Below are positions 29,331 through 39,401 of a stretch of 64,000 bases of DNA, piece by piece. Source of the DNA: Melanopsichium pennsylvanicum (Eukaryota > Basidiomycota > Ustilaginomycetes > Ustilaginales). Each line of letters begins with the position of its first letter. Positions within the stretch are counted from its first letter, which is position 1. The notes under the pieces are model-generated. The model did no database searches and had not been told where the DNA came from. It saw only the letters and a list, made by a program, of their open reading frames with translations. The position numbers were made by a program, and so were the translations under genes. Where the stretch lies: contig OAPG01000012.1 of assembly GCA_900208305.1 (NCBI GenBank), positions 124,001 through 188,000 of the forward strand, written 5' to 3'.

Positions 29331-29672
29331 ATGGACCGCAACGCTCAAGAAGCGGCCGATATGGCGTCTGCCACGATTGAAGCTAATTTCGTGGGACGCA
29401 CCTGTATCGTTCATATCCCAGACGGCCGTGCATTCTGCGGCACATTCGTCTGTGTCGACTCTGGTCGAAACATCATCCTCGCTGAGACCGAAGAGAGTCG
29501 CGTTTCAATCGAGGGTCGTACTTCAACCCGGAGCGTGGGCATGGTGATGATCCCAGGCAATCACGTCATTAAAGTCGAGGTTCAACAAAACGGTTCGCAA
29601 GGTCCTTCTCCAACGCAACACTCATCGCTGGGTCAAGCTGGGAGGTCAGACGATGACAACATGTATTCTTGA
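29331..29672 (+). CDS. NAA38: NatC auxiliary subunit Naa38 (LSM-domain protein)
   Basis: Small Sm-like subunit of the NatC N-terminal acetyltransferase. 113 residues in one exon. Sm1 is FVGRTCIVHIPDGRAFCGTF followed by VCVDSGRNIILAETEE, and Sm2 is GMVMIPGNHVIKVEVQ. The Sm2 form with IPG-H--KVEVQ matches Naa38/LSMD1 rather than the spliceosomal Lsm proteins. The acidic C-terminus is short. The ATG at 29331 (CAAGATGG) is a good start. The 3' end lies only 38 bp from the stop of the convergent gene on the other strand. Confidence 0.85.
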   Translation: MDRNAQEAADMASATIEANFVGRTCIVHIPDGRAFCGTFVCVDSGRNIILAETEESRVSIEGRTSTRSVGMVMIPGNHVIKVEVQQNGSQGPSPTQHSSLGQAGRSDDDNMYS

Positions 29673-29710
29673 CGGACAACCACACTCCTGCTGAATTGTA
29701 AAGATCAAAG

Positions 29711-30893
29711 CTAGACGTCATGGACCGCGTCGTAACAAAGGTTGTACAGGCCAGTTGAAATGGCATCAAGCTCGGCTAAATGCTCCTCGGAGGAACTGTG
29801 GACCGTTCGCTCGAGGATCCTGCTTAGCAGGGACGACAAGGGATTAAGGAAGTCCTCTTGGATAACAAAGATAGCTCGAGCTTCGTCTATTTCGCGAAGG
29901 ATGTCCAAACACGTTTCAAAAGCGACGCCAAGGCTCATCAAAGGGCTTTCTGACATGTCTACCTTGGTCCGATCTAGCTCCGCTGCGAGTTTGTCGACGA
30001 TGGCAGCACTGACTTGTTCAGCAATGGCAAAGGACCACATTCTTCCACGTGCTTTCAAACGATGTAAGATCCCCAATGCTATCTTCAGAACCATCTCGTC
30101 TCTGCACCAGATCAAATCTCCTAGCAGCCTCGCCGCCCTATCTGCCAACGTCAACTCGCCTATGATTGTCTTCTCTGCCCAGTTTATTCCTGCGAACGCA
30201 TCGAGCAATATACCCAGCAGTCCCATGACTGTCTTGACCTCCCCTGAGCCGTCCTTTACAGTCTCTGATGCTCGTTCGAGGCTGTCCAAAACAACATGCG
30301 CTGCCTTTGTCAGCTCTTCCCCACATGCCTCACCCTCATGGAACGCAGCTAGCCGGAACAGCAATCGTATGGTCAATGCACAAGGTCCACCCCAAAACTC
30401 TGGATATCCAATCAGCCGTCGATCCAGATCGTCCCGTTCAGCGGAGAGTGCGATCTCAAGCCATTTTCGCAGCGTGTCGATAGTATGACGGGCGTCAATC
30501 GATGGCGCTTCTGTGGTGCTAATTATAGAGTGTCAGAACCTTGCCTGGGATGCAGTGATGTTGACCGGAGCGAGTATACTCACCATTTCTCCACTCGGCA
30601 ACGAGGCAAAAGAACTTGCTATAGGCCTCAGTGGCAAAAGGGAGGTGTCCTGCTGGAAAGTGCTGCAGCGATCGCAGGAACAAGGAGACGTCTTGCTCTA
30701 GGGCATCGTGGGGGCCAACGATTGAATTTTGAGACCCGGCTGCGTCGCTGAGCACGATCTGGCGCTCGGATGAAGAAGTAGAAGTGTCAAACGTCAGTAT
30801 CTTGAGACGGCGCTTTGATGCAAGCTAAAATGAGCCATGTCGTTTTTCAGGCTCGATTCCTACCACAGCTGCTTTGATAATGCTCTTCATCAT
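29711..30893 (-). CDS. Unrecognised alpha-helical protein, 3 exons
   Basis: Exons 30893-30864, 30824-30584 and 30510-29711 join in phase to 356 residues. I do not recognise the family. The sequence is leucine-rich and predicted helical throughout (LLFRLAAFHEG, VMGLLGILLDAFAGI, ARLLGDLIWCRDEMVLKIALGILHRL), the look of an armadillo/HEAT-type repeat protein. There is no signal peptide, membrane segment or catalytic motif. The first exon adds ten residues (MMKSIIKAAV). The first intron is only 39 nt but is required, because reading through hits a TAG. The other two junctions are clear GT-AG. Convergent with NAA38 at 38 bp. Confidence 0.75.
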
Positions 30894-31579
30894 GGTGCGT
30901 TGTTGACAAGCCTGTGTAGTACGATGTTGGCTGTGACGATCGCCAACTCTGACAGATCATGGATCAGTTTCAAATTTCATCAGAATCTGTGAGCATGGAG
31001 CTGTAATTAGCGTCTAGAACACTCTCAAAGCTGTAGTTCAGTGGCAAAAGGAGTTTGTTTCGGCTATCGGAGTATCCGCAACAGTAATTGACAGCAACAT
31101 CCTGATGAGGTTGGCGATCCAAAGCACACCGTCGCACTGCAACACTTGATGCTGACGAGACTAGGATTTTAGAATGAAAGTGTGATCTCGACACTATTTA
31201 AAGGTCGTCTTCGGGAAATATCCGACATTCTTGCATTTGATGAAGAAGAGATGGAAGAGCCGACGTTGCAACACATAGGAAGTTCCGAGTCGTGAGAATC
31301 AGGATTTGAGATTGTGAACCACATAATATAACAGATTTGCTGTTTTTTTTTTTTTTTTTTTTTTTTTTTTTCTCTTTTTCGTCAATTTAACGCGGGGTGA
31401 GTTCGGCTATGTCCGGATTCATTGAGCCCGGGTCATCTTTCCCGCATTGAATTTGTATACCGCCCTGCCTTTTTCTTTCCGACATCGATATTGACACCGA
31501 CACCCTCGTCAAAGAAAGCACTCGTCGGCTTCTCAAGCTGACACAACATATAGCCAAAAAGAAAAAGCTCGCTTTTAAA
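30894..31579. promoter_or_regulatory. Divergent intergenic region with T29 tract
   Basis: 686 bp between the unrecognised helical gene (minus) and the nitrilase gene (plus). The only distinctive feature is the long poly-T run. Confidence 0.45.
31343..31371 (+). repeat. Poly-T tract, 29 nt
   Basis: Uninterrupted T run (poly-A on the minus strand) about 210 bp upstream of the nitrilase start. Such tracts exclude nucleosomes and may form a promoter element. The exact length could be affected by sequencing. Confidence 0.9.
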
Positions 31580-32695
31580 ATGACGAGCAAGAACAACAAC
31601 GATGAAGTGATGCTCTGCTGTGTCCAAGACAGCCCAGTCTCATTCGACCTCGAGGCATCGCTCGACAAGCTCAGCAGACTTGCCCTGCAGGCTGCCACAA
31701 AGGCCCGTGCTGCCGCCTCATCCCCTGATACTCCGACTGTCGTCCTCTTCCCTGAAGCCTTCCTTTCAGCCTACCCACGCGGGCTTGACTTCGGCGCAAA
31801 AATTGGCCATCGCACGGCTGAAGGTCGAAGCTGGTTCGCGCGTTATCATGGCTCCTCCGTTCCTGTGTGCAACACCGAAGGCCCGGAGATGACGGTGATT
31901 CGAAATGCGGCGAAGGACAACAGAATCACCCTCGTCGTTGGTGTCATTGAGAGGTGTGATGGGCCAGAAACGGGTAGAAAAAGGGAAGAATACGGTAGCA
32001 GCGTTGCCGGTGGAAGTGGGACGATGTACTGCACGGCAATCACAGTGGGAGAGACGGGTGAGTTGTTGAGCGCGCACAGGAAGCTGATGCCAACCGGTAC
32101 GGAGAGGCTGGTCTGGGGACAAGGTGACGGTCAGGGTATCAGGGTAGCCAAAACGAGAGCTGGTAACGTCGGCGCCGTGATCTGTTGGGAGGTAAGTATA
32201 TCCTTTCATCCCTCCTTAAGGACTACAACACCCTCATGTGCTGACCTCCTCCAATCTGCTTTTGACACATTGATGTTGCGGCAACAGAACTACATGCCGC
32301 TTCTAAGAAGCGCAATGTACGAGCGCGGCGTGGAAATCTACTGCGCTCCTACCGCTGACGGTCGGCCCACCTGGGTGTCTTCGATGCAGCACATCGCCAT
32401 GGAAGGCCGATGCTATGTTATCTCGTGCAATCAATTCAACACTCGCTCCGATTTTCCGCAAGACTATCCGGCACTTAATGATCTCAAGCCGGATGAAGTG
32501 GTGACACGTGGCGGCAGTGTCATCATTGGTCCACTTGGTGATATCCTAGCGGGCCCATTGTGGGATGAGGCTGGTATTCTGGTTGCCAAGGTGAACAAGA
32601 GCGAGCTGATCGAGGCCAAGATGGACTTTGATGTTGCTGGGCACTACGCACGACACGATGTCTTGAGACTTGAAGTCACCGATCAGAGCGCTTGA
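31580..32695 (+). CDS. Nitrilase-family carbon-nitrogen hydrolase
   Basis: Hydrolyses nitriles to acids (or, in the cyanide hydratase branch, to amides). Exons 31580-32191 and 32288-32695 give 339 residues. The catalytic triad is visible: Glu59 in FPEAF, Lys168 in HRKLMPT, Cys202 in ICWEN. Further nitrilase marks are YPRGLDFGAKIG, ERLVWGQGDG, YCAPTADGRPTW, MEGRCYVISCNQF and GGSVIIGPLGDILAGP. The intron cuts exactly between CWE and N, is 96 nt and has no in-frame stop, so an unspliced message would still be translatable. Plant-associated fungi use such enzymes on indole-3-acetonitrile or cyanide. The substrate here is unknown. Confidence 0.9.
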   Translation: MTSKNNNDEVMLCCVQDSPVSFDLEASLDKLSRLALQAATKARAAASSPDTPTVVLFPEAFLSAYPRGLDFGAKIGHRTAEGRSWFARYHGSSVPVCNTEGPEMTVIRNAAKDNRITLVVGVIERCDGPETGRKREEYGSSVAGGSGTMYCTAITVGETGELLSAHRKLMPTGTERLVWGQGDGQGIRVAKTRAGNVGAVICWEVSISFHPSLRTTTPSCADLLQSAFDTLMLRQQNYMPLLRSAMYERGVEIYCAPTADGRPTWVSSMQHIAMEGRCYVISCNQFNTRSDFPQDYPALNDLKPDEVVTRGGSVIIGPLGDILAGPLWDEAGILVAKVNKSELIEAKMDFDVAGHYARHDVLRLEVTDQSA

Positions 32696-34134
32696 GATGA
32701 CAAGTGACATTTGTGTTCTCCAACGTGCTTCAGTAAATCTCTTCTTGTGTGTTCTCAAGGACGATTGTTCCAGATGCTGTGCAGATCACGTCCCGAATCC
32801 TGGAATATTTTTAGAGCTTTGACACTTTCACGCACATGGCTTGGTAAGGGCTTACGAGAACAATCATCAAAGGCGCCTTTCTACTGGAGTAGTTCAAATC
32901 GAAAAGACCAAGAAAAGTCACAACCACGCGAAATTGAAGCCTTGGCTTGTGCCATTTAAAACTCTGGTTCAGGCTTGGCAAGATCAATCCATCTGAATCT
33001 GGCTCAAGGTTGCAAGAATTAATTTGGACGAGACAGTAGTGAATCATTTACTTTGCAGTACTGCATGTTTAAAAGGCTTGAACTTAGTTTAAGTCTGTTG
33101 CGGCTTTGAGAGCCGCGACTATGCAAAATGGGTTGGAAATGATTTTTGGAATTTCTGAATTTCTGAATTTCTGAATTTCTGAATTTGCTGTATTCTAGTC
33201 TGTAACCTTGATCATCAACTAACGTTACACTCTTCAACTGATTTCATTTCTGAACAAGGGTCTTCGGAATTAAGTCGAGCTATGATTTTCATTATTGCCT
33301 AAGTTAAGCGTTCTGTGTTTATTAATAAGCCGGCATCGTTTTGATAGCATGGCCCATCTCCATTCGAATTGCCCTTTTGCTGTCATTACAAGTTTACACG
33401 TTGTCCGATTCGAAAGGCTTTAGCTAAAAACCGAGTAAACTAGCATGGAATTTTGGTACGTCAATCGACTTTCAATCACCGCCGCGCTCTGTTTATTCAT
33501 TTCGGCCAATGCTCTTGTGTTTTTAAATGGTGTATAAGGTACAGTAGCAGCAACACCATCTCATGACTTTACGTGCAACATCTGTACAGGACAGTATGCT
33601 GTGCTCTGATTGAATTCAACACATAATCTGCTTGCTAGCGGATTGAAAGGAAACCATATAGACTATTCCTGGTAGAAGGTCAGTGCTTGGCCGGCATCGC
33701 TTGCTCACTATTGTTGCTCTGCTTGGTCGCCGCCGAAACCACTTTGCTTATACACTTTGCTGCCTTCTACAAGCCTTGTGGATAGGAACAGCAGCTCCCG
33801 ATTTCCGGGTCCCATCCATGCTCTTTGGTTTACCGCCAAGACTTCGCTGTCGTGACTATCATGTAACACTTTCAAAACAATCTGGTGCTACTGCACTGCC
33901 TTTGTCTCGTAATGTCATGTCCCTTCCTCCTCGTCCATCCCATCGGTACTGCCTTTCTTCTCCAGCACGACGACCTTTCGATATGAATTGAGTAACATAG
34001 AACCTCTCGTCCTCGATCACTCCCAATCGACTCGGTACGCATGAATCGATCCCATCATTCATAAACCCTCATCATTACGTTCAAGTTCATCCTGAAGAGC
34101 CTATCAAGGCTGCCAGTCTCTCCCCGCCGTCACT
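32696..34134. other. Intergenic 1.4 kb upstream of the ABC transporter
   Basis: No supported gene. An 8-bp tandem repeat lies at 33149-33186. The last 150 bp before the start are a C/T-rich leader. Confidence 0.45.
33149..33186. repeat. 8-bp tandem repeat GAATTTCT, 4.75 units
   Basis: Perfect units begin at 33149, 33157, 33165 and 33173, with a partial fifth unit at 33181. Confidence 0.9.
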
Positions 34135-37100
34135 ATGGCATCCACACCAAGTCATAATGAACCTATCACCTCTTCATCAACACCGCCAGTGGAAAATGCC
34201 ACCAAATCCTCCTCTCCAATAATGGTGACAACCTCCAAAGAGGTGCCGGACTCATCCTCTCCGTCCTCTCTACAACTCGTCGACTCTCAGTATGACCCCA
34301 ACTTGTCTGCTTTCGTCATCCGACGCAACCAATTCTACGCTCTCACCAGAAAGAACTGGATAGTCCTGAGAAGCTACTGGTTCATCAATCTCCTCCGCTG
34401 TCTCAACATCCCTATTGCCTATTACATCTTCCTAGGTGAGGCCAAAAACTTTTTCAACACCACCAATGATCTCGGTCTGGGCCAACCCGCCACCATTCGA
34501 CGTCTCGCGAATGACTTACACAATCCTGTGTACTGGCTAGATACGCGTACATCCACCACAGCGAGTCGCTTTAGTGCCCAACAAATTTTTGATCTTGTCC
34601 TTGAAGGTCTCGAGCCAAATCAACACTCGCTGATTCGACAGGTACAGAACGAGGAGGAACTAGGCCTCGCATGCCCACAAGCTTTCAATGGTCTTAGTTC
34701 ATGTTTCGGCGCGGTAGAAATCTCCGACATCACTGCTGCTGGTAGCGTTGTTTACACCCTCCGATTCGACCCCGGGCTCAACCGAGTCAAGGTGAGCACC
34801 AACAGTGGCGATGCTGAGACCCGCACTCTGCCTCTTCAATTCGCTGTCGACTCTGCCATCCTTCAGCTCAACGGCGCCCCAGCCTCCACGTACGACCAAG
34901 TGCCTCTGGAACAGCCCTACACAATCCAGACGAATGCCGAACAGGCCGAATCGCAGCGACGCGGCTTCCTGGGTGGGGTTGACCAGCTCACAGTCCTCGC
35001 TTTCTTCATTGGCATGCTCGGCGTCGTTTGGCACCTTCCCTCATCCATCTCTGAGGAACGTGGATCGGGCATGACTGCTCTTTTGACTACAATGGGATGC
35101 GGACAGCTTCCACGCCTGCTTTCTTGGCTTTGTGGACCTGGTGCAGCTTACCTCCCGGCATGGTTTGTCATGGGTGGCTCACTCAGCGCCACACTCTGGA
35201 CCACGAGCAACAAAGCACTCTGCATCTTTGCCCACGTTCTTCCCGGTCTGGCCATGGCGAGCTGGTCTCTTTTTGTTGCAACGTTCTTCGCTAGGGCCAA
35301 CGTGTCGAGTATCATCACCACAGCGTTAGCCATTTTGATGGCGATCGTGGCGCTTATTACCAAACAAATTAGTGAAGGAGGCGGAATTGTGATCGGCTTG
35401 CTCTTCCCCAGTGCCTCGTTTGTTTATGAGTTCATCGCGATCTCTGCATACGAGCACGAAGGTCTGGCTGCCGATGCCACCGCCTCACACGACGGCATCA
35501 ACAAAGGTCCTTCGATTCTGGGGCAAATTGTCGTTCAGGTGATTGCAATTTTCCTCTTCCCGGCGCTGACGATCTTGCTGGAACACAAACTGTTCTCTGC
35601 CCAGCCTTTCTTCCAGTGGCTGTTCCGCCGCACACCCTCGTCTTCCTCTGACCATAGCGCAACTCACTACTCGGAAAAAGGTCATGTACCGGCACTTCAA
35701 ATCAACAACCTCACCAAGCAATATAGCAAGAAAGCTTCCAGTCTCGCTGTCGACCAGCTCGATCTCACCGTACCACGAGGAACTATCACGTGTCTTCTTG
35801 GCTCCAACGGCTCTGGCAAATCCACTACGATTGGTGTCGTTGGCGGCACCATTCGCCCCACGTCCGGCTCCGTCTTCATCGATGGATACCCGCGCAATAC
35901 GGCTCCACCTGGATTGCTTGGCGTATGCCCGCAGAAGAATGTGCTGTACAACCAGCTGACGTGTGTTCAGCACATTGCGCTGTTCCGTGCTATCAAGCAC
36001 CGACGTGGCTCTCTTGAAGATCCATCCGATCTGCTCCAAAGATGCGAACTCGGACACAAGCTCAAGTCCAAACCGAACCAATTGTCAGGTGGACAAAAAA
36101 GGAGGCTGCAAACCGCAGCGGCGCTTGTAGGGCAGAGCACAGTCCTCATGTTTGATGAAGCAACTTCTGGATTGGATCCCTTGTCGAGGAGGGCGATCTG
36201 GAAGATCTTGTTGGCCGAGAGAGGAAAGCGTTCGATCCTACTCACCAGCCACTTCCTGGATGAAGCAGACCTGCTCGGTGATCACATCGTGATCCTCGCG
36301 GCACCAGGAAAGAAGCTTTGCGAAGGCACTCCGATTGAACTCAAGACTAGATTCGGTGAGGGCAGCACCATCCAAGTCTCACCTCAGGGTACCGGTGCGA
36401 TGCACGTACTGGAACAAATCGTTCCGGGAACCAGACAGATCGAAGGCATTGAGCCTGGGCGAGATACTTTCTTGGTTCCTTCCACCGAGCAAGCAGATGT
36501 TGCCAAGGCCTTGGAGGCAATTGAGGAAAAGAAAGGCGCTCTGGGCGTAGAAGGGTATGACGTCGCTGGACCTTCACTCGAAAGCGTGTTCCTGTCGCTC
36601 AACTCAGAGCACGCCCGGTCGAGCGGAAGACAAGACGAGGTTGACGAAATGGAAGGGAACGTTGGTCACGGCCAATCCTGTCTGTCTGACGGTGCCGTCG
36701 CCAGTGTCTTCGCTCTCATCTTGGCACAGTTTAGCAAGAGGATGGTCCTATACCGCCGCGTCTACATTCCCGCTATATTTGCGATTCTCGTTGCCGTGCT
36801 TGGCTCGATCGTCCCGCTCGCCTTCTTCTCCAACCGTGACCCTTCGTGTAGTCGAGGCTTTACCGATCGCGAGATTAGTGAAGGTGCTACTTTCTGGAAC
36901 AATGCCACTCGCACTACGGATCTGCTTTACGCGGCGCCCGAGGCCAACGCTCAAATTGTATTTGGCACAGGCTTTGCGCTAGACTCTGTTTCTTTCGATC
37001 GCGTGGCCCTTGACCAATATAACGCCACAGTAGCAAGGCTGTGGAACGAAGGGCAGCCACTACCAGCCGGTATTTCCCTGCCTGGCACCAACGGCGGCCT

Positions 37101-39075
37101 CAATCAATTTTCCTACCTTGCTGATGAAGGCCCCATCTACCCGATCGCAGCTCTCAACCTCGTCACCAACGCCGGTCTCGCGTCTGTCCGCAATGCCGCC
37201 AACGCAGCCAATGGTTCACCTACAATCACCGCTTCCTTCCGCCCTCTCAGCAAGCTATCTCTGGGTAACGGTTTGGGTTCTTCCCTAAAGTGGGCTGTAG
37301 TTTTTGGTCTGGTTCAAGCAGTATGGCCCGCCTTCGCTGCCCTCTATCCTTCTGCGGAACGCAACAACCGCGCCAAAGCCATGGCACTCACTAACGGCAT
37401 GCGCGCAACTCCTCTCTGGTTGGGGCACCTCTTCGCCGAAGTTCCAGTGATTTTGATCTCGACCATCCCCGTCGCTCTCGTCTACGCTTATGCTTCCCAG
37501 CAATTTGCGGGAGAAGGAGTCTTCTGGGTCGTACTCTTCCTTCACGGAGTAAGCTCAACGCTGCAAAGCTTCGTCGTAAGCTTGTTCGCGCCCAACCAGT
37601 TGGCTGCGTTTGCGATCGTCGCAGCGTGGAATGTTTTGGCCTTCTTGATCTATTTCGCCACGACATTGTTGACAGTGACCTACTACGTGGGTAACGGCTT
37701 GGCAGGTGCGTTGGACGCAGCGTATTACGTCGAGGCGATTCTTGCTCCGAGCGTCAGTGTTACTCGGGCTGGATTCGTGTCTGTTAACCTGTTCAATCTC
37801 CTCTGCAATGGAAGAGGTGGACGCAAGAGTGGAGGAATCGCAGCAATTGATCTGCTAGGTGCTCCCATCATCTACACAATTGTTTGGGCCATCATTTGCT
37901 TTGGTATCCTTTTCGCTCACGATTCGGGCTACCCACTCATCCCTGCCTGGCTTGGATTCCTCTCATTGCGCAAGCGCAAGAGCAAGGCTCGCACCGACAC
38001 TGACGAAGAGTCAAAGGTGCAACCAGATGGGCAAGGTGTGAGGGAAGAGGCGGTTCGACTAGACTCGGACTCTTGCGACGACGTACTGCAAGCAAAGCAT
38101 CTCGACAAGTCCTATGGCTCTCTCCATGCGGTCGACGACGTCTCTCTCGGCGTGCGTCGTCACGAGACTGTTGCGCTGCTCGGTATCAACGGTGGAGGAA
38201 AGACCACCACCCATGCTCTTATTCGCGGAGAACTCACTCCCGACTCCGGTAGTGTGACCATTGCTGGCATCCGTGTTACATCACGACGCACACTCGCGAG
38301 AAGCCACATAGCCTCCGTCCCTCAATTCGATGGTCTAGATCCTCTGCTCACCGTTCGAGAACACCTCAGAGCGTATGCCCGCGTCAAAGGTGTTGCGGCT
38401 TCAGAACGCAAGACCAACGTCGAATCCGTCATGCATCTTACCAATCTGACGCAATACGCCGATCGCAGAGCAGGAGCTCTTTCTGGAGGAAACATGCGCA
38501 AGCTCTCGCTCGCCATTGCTCTACTTGGCAATCCGAGCGTCTTGCTTCTCGACGAGCTTTCGTCCGGAGTAGATTCTTGGACCAAGCGAGGTCTCTGGCA
38601 AACTCTCCGACGAGCTGGACAAGGCAGAGCAACCCTGCTTACTTCGCACAGCATGGAAGAGGCTGCGGCACTGTCGAATCGCGTTGTCATCCAAGCTTCA
38701 CGCATCCTGGCGTTGGATACTATCACTAACCTGCGTCGTTCTCACCCTGCTTACGAGCTGCAGTTGGATATAGCCCAAGATCAACGCAACTCGAGCGAGA
38801 CCTATATCAAGCTGGACAGGTTTGTTCGCAACTTGTTCCCTGATGCAAAGATAAGTGACGAGGCGAGTGCACGTTTCGAGATCCCTCTGGATGGACAGGA
38901 GAACGTGGCGCATGTGTTTAGAAAGTTGGAGCTGGCAAAGGTGGAGAGAGACGAGGCTGGTGTGGTAGGGTATCAGGTTAGTCCCGTAAGTTTGGAGAGT
39001 TTGTTCCTCCAGATTGTACGCAAAGCACAGAGCGATGCTGCTAGGGATGAGATTGGAAAGCATCATCATCATTAA
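34135..39075 (+). CDS. Full-size ABC transporter, ABCA-like (TMD-NBD-TMD-NBD)
   Basis: Membrane ATPase of 1,646 residues in one exon. The first membrane domain has an N-terminal helix (about 80-102), a large extracytoplasmic loop and five to six helices at about 280-480. NBD1 has Walker A GSNGSGKST (556-564), signature LSGGQKRRL, Walker B VLMFDEATSGLD and the H-loop His in LLTSHFLDEA. The second membrane domain spans about 870-1290, again with a large loop. NBD2 has Walker A GINGGGKTT (1350-1358), signature LSGGN, Walker B VLLLDELSSGVD and the switch His in TSHSMEEA. The layout is that of the ABCA lipid-transporter subfamily. Substrate and membrane are unknown. The C-terminus is four histidines encoded in the genome. 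Confidence 0.9.
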   Translation: MASTPSHNEPITSSSTPPVENATKSSSPIMVTTSKEVPDSSSPSSLQLVDSQYDPNLSAFVIRRNQFYALTRKNWIVLRSYWFINLLRCLNIPIAYYIFLGEAKNFFNTTNDLGLGQPATIRRLANDLHNPVYWLDTRTSTTASRFSAQQIFDLVLEGLEPNQHSLIRQVQNEEELGLACPQAFNGLSSCFGAVEISDITAAGSVVYTLRFDPGLNRVKVSTNSGDAETRTLPLQFAVDSAILQLNGAPASTYDQVPLEQPYTIQTNAEQAESQRRGFLGGVDQLTVLAFFIGMLGVVWHLPSSISEERGSGMTALLTTMGCGQLPRLLSWLCGPGAAYLPAWFVMGGSLSATLWTTSNKALCIFAHVLPGLAMASWSLFVATFFARANVSSIITTALAILMAIVALITKQISEGGGIVIGLLFPSASFVYEFIAISAYEHEGLAADATASHDGINKGPSILGQIVVQVIAIFLFPALTILLEHKLFSAQPFFQWLFRRTPSSSSDHSATHYSEKGHVPALQINNLTKQYSKKASSLAVDQLDLTVPRGTITCLLGSNGSGKSTTIGVVGGTIRPTSGSVFIDGYPRNTAPPGLLGVCPQKNVLYNQLTCVQHIALFRAIKHRRGSLEDPSDLLQRCELGHKLKSKPNQLSGGQKRRLQTAAALVGQSTVLMFDEATSGLDPLSRRAIWKILLAERGKRSILLTSHFLDEADLLGDHIVILAAPGKKLCEGTPIELKTRFGEGSTIQVSPQGTGAMHVLEQIVPGTRQIEGIEPGRDTFLVPSTEQADVAKALEAIEEKKGALGVEGYDVAGPSLESVFLSLNSEHARSSGRQDEVDEMEGNVGHGQSCLSDGAVASVFALILAQFSKRMVLYRRVYIPAIFAILVAVLGSIVPLAFFSNRDPSCSRGFTDREISEGATFWNNATRTTDLLYAAPEANAQIVFGTGFALDSVSFDRVALDQYNATVARLWNEGQPLPAGISLPGTNGGLNQFSYLADEGPIYPIAALNLVTNAGLASVRNAANAANGSPTITASFRPLSKLSLGNGLGSSLKWAVVFGLVQAVWPAFAALYPSAERNNRAKAMALTNGMRATPLWLGHLFAEVPVILISTIPVALVYAYASQQFAGEGVFWVVLFLHGVSSTLQSFVVSLFAPNQLAAFAIVAAWNVLAFLIYFATTLLTVTYYVGNGLAGALDAAYYVEAILAPSVSVTRAGFVSVNLFNLLCNGRGGRKSGGIAAIDLLGAPIIYTIVWAIICFGILFAHDSGYPLIPAWLGFLSLRKRKSKARTDTDEESKVQPDGQGVREEAVRLDSDSCDDVLQAKHLDKSYGSLHAVDDVSLGVRRHETVALLGINGGGKTTTHALIRGELTPDSGSVTIAGIRVTSRRTLARSHIASVPQFDGLDPLLTVREHLRAYARVKGVAASERKTNVESVMHLTNLTQYADRRAGALSGGNMRKLSLAIALLGNPSVLLLDELSSGVDSWTKRGLWQTLRRAGQGRATLLTSHSMEEAAALSNRVVIQASRILALDTITNLRRSHPAYELQLDIAQDQRNSSETYIKLDRFVRNLFPDAKISDEASARFEIPLDGQENVAHVFRKLELAKVERDEAGVVGYQVSPVSLESLFLQIVRKAQSDAARDEIGKHHHH

Positions 39076-39401
39076 AATTCATGGAATGCATCGCTTCACT
39101 TTCTCGTTATTAGGTTGGAATCATAGACATTTTATTTTTTTTTACTCCCAAAACATTCTTCGCACCAATTCTGACTGCAACATGATGCTCCTGAGCCTGG
39201 TCTGTGTGAGAGAGAGAGGAAGAGATTGAGCTCATCGTAGGGAGGGACGAGACGGTTGCACTCATTTATTCGAAAAGAAGAAAGCCATGCATTGTCGTTG
39301 TCTCATTAAGCAATTCTATTCCATAACGATACGTTGAATGATCAGTAAGTACAAATTGCTCTAAGGATAGAACAAATTGTTTGAAATGTTATCTGTTTGG
39401 T
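39076..39401. other. Convergent intergenic region
   Basis: 3' ends of the ABC transporter and the lipase gene. AT-rich with short T runs, nothing else seen. Confidence 0.5.

Noticed and set aside
30864..30893. Considered whether the gene at 29711-30893 might be read without exon 1
   Set aside because: No in-frame ATG early in exon 2 gives a comparable protein, and exon 1 joins in phase with GT-AG ends, so the three-exon model was kept.
33149..33186. GAATTTCT repeat as a heat-shock element
   Set aside because: Heat-shock elements need GAA and TTC blocks with a 5-bp period. Here the period is 4/8 bp, so it does not fit.
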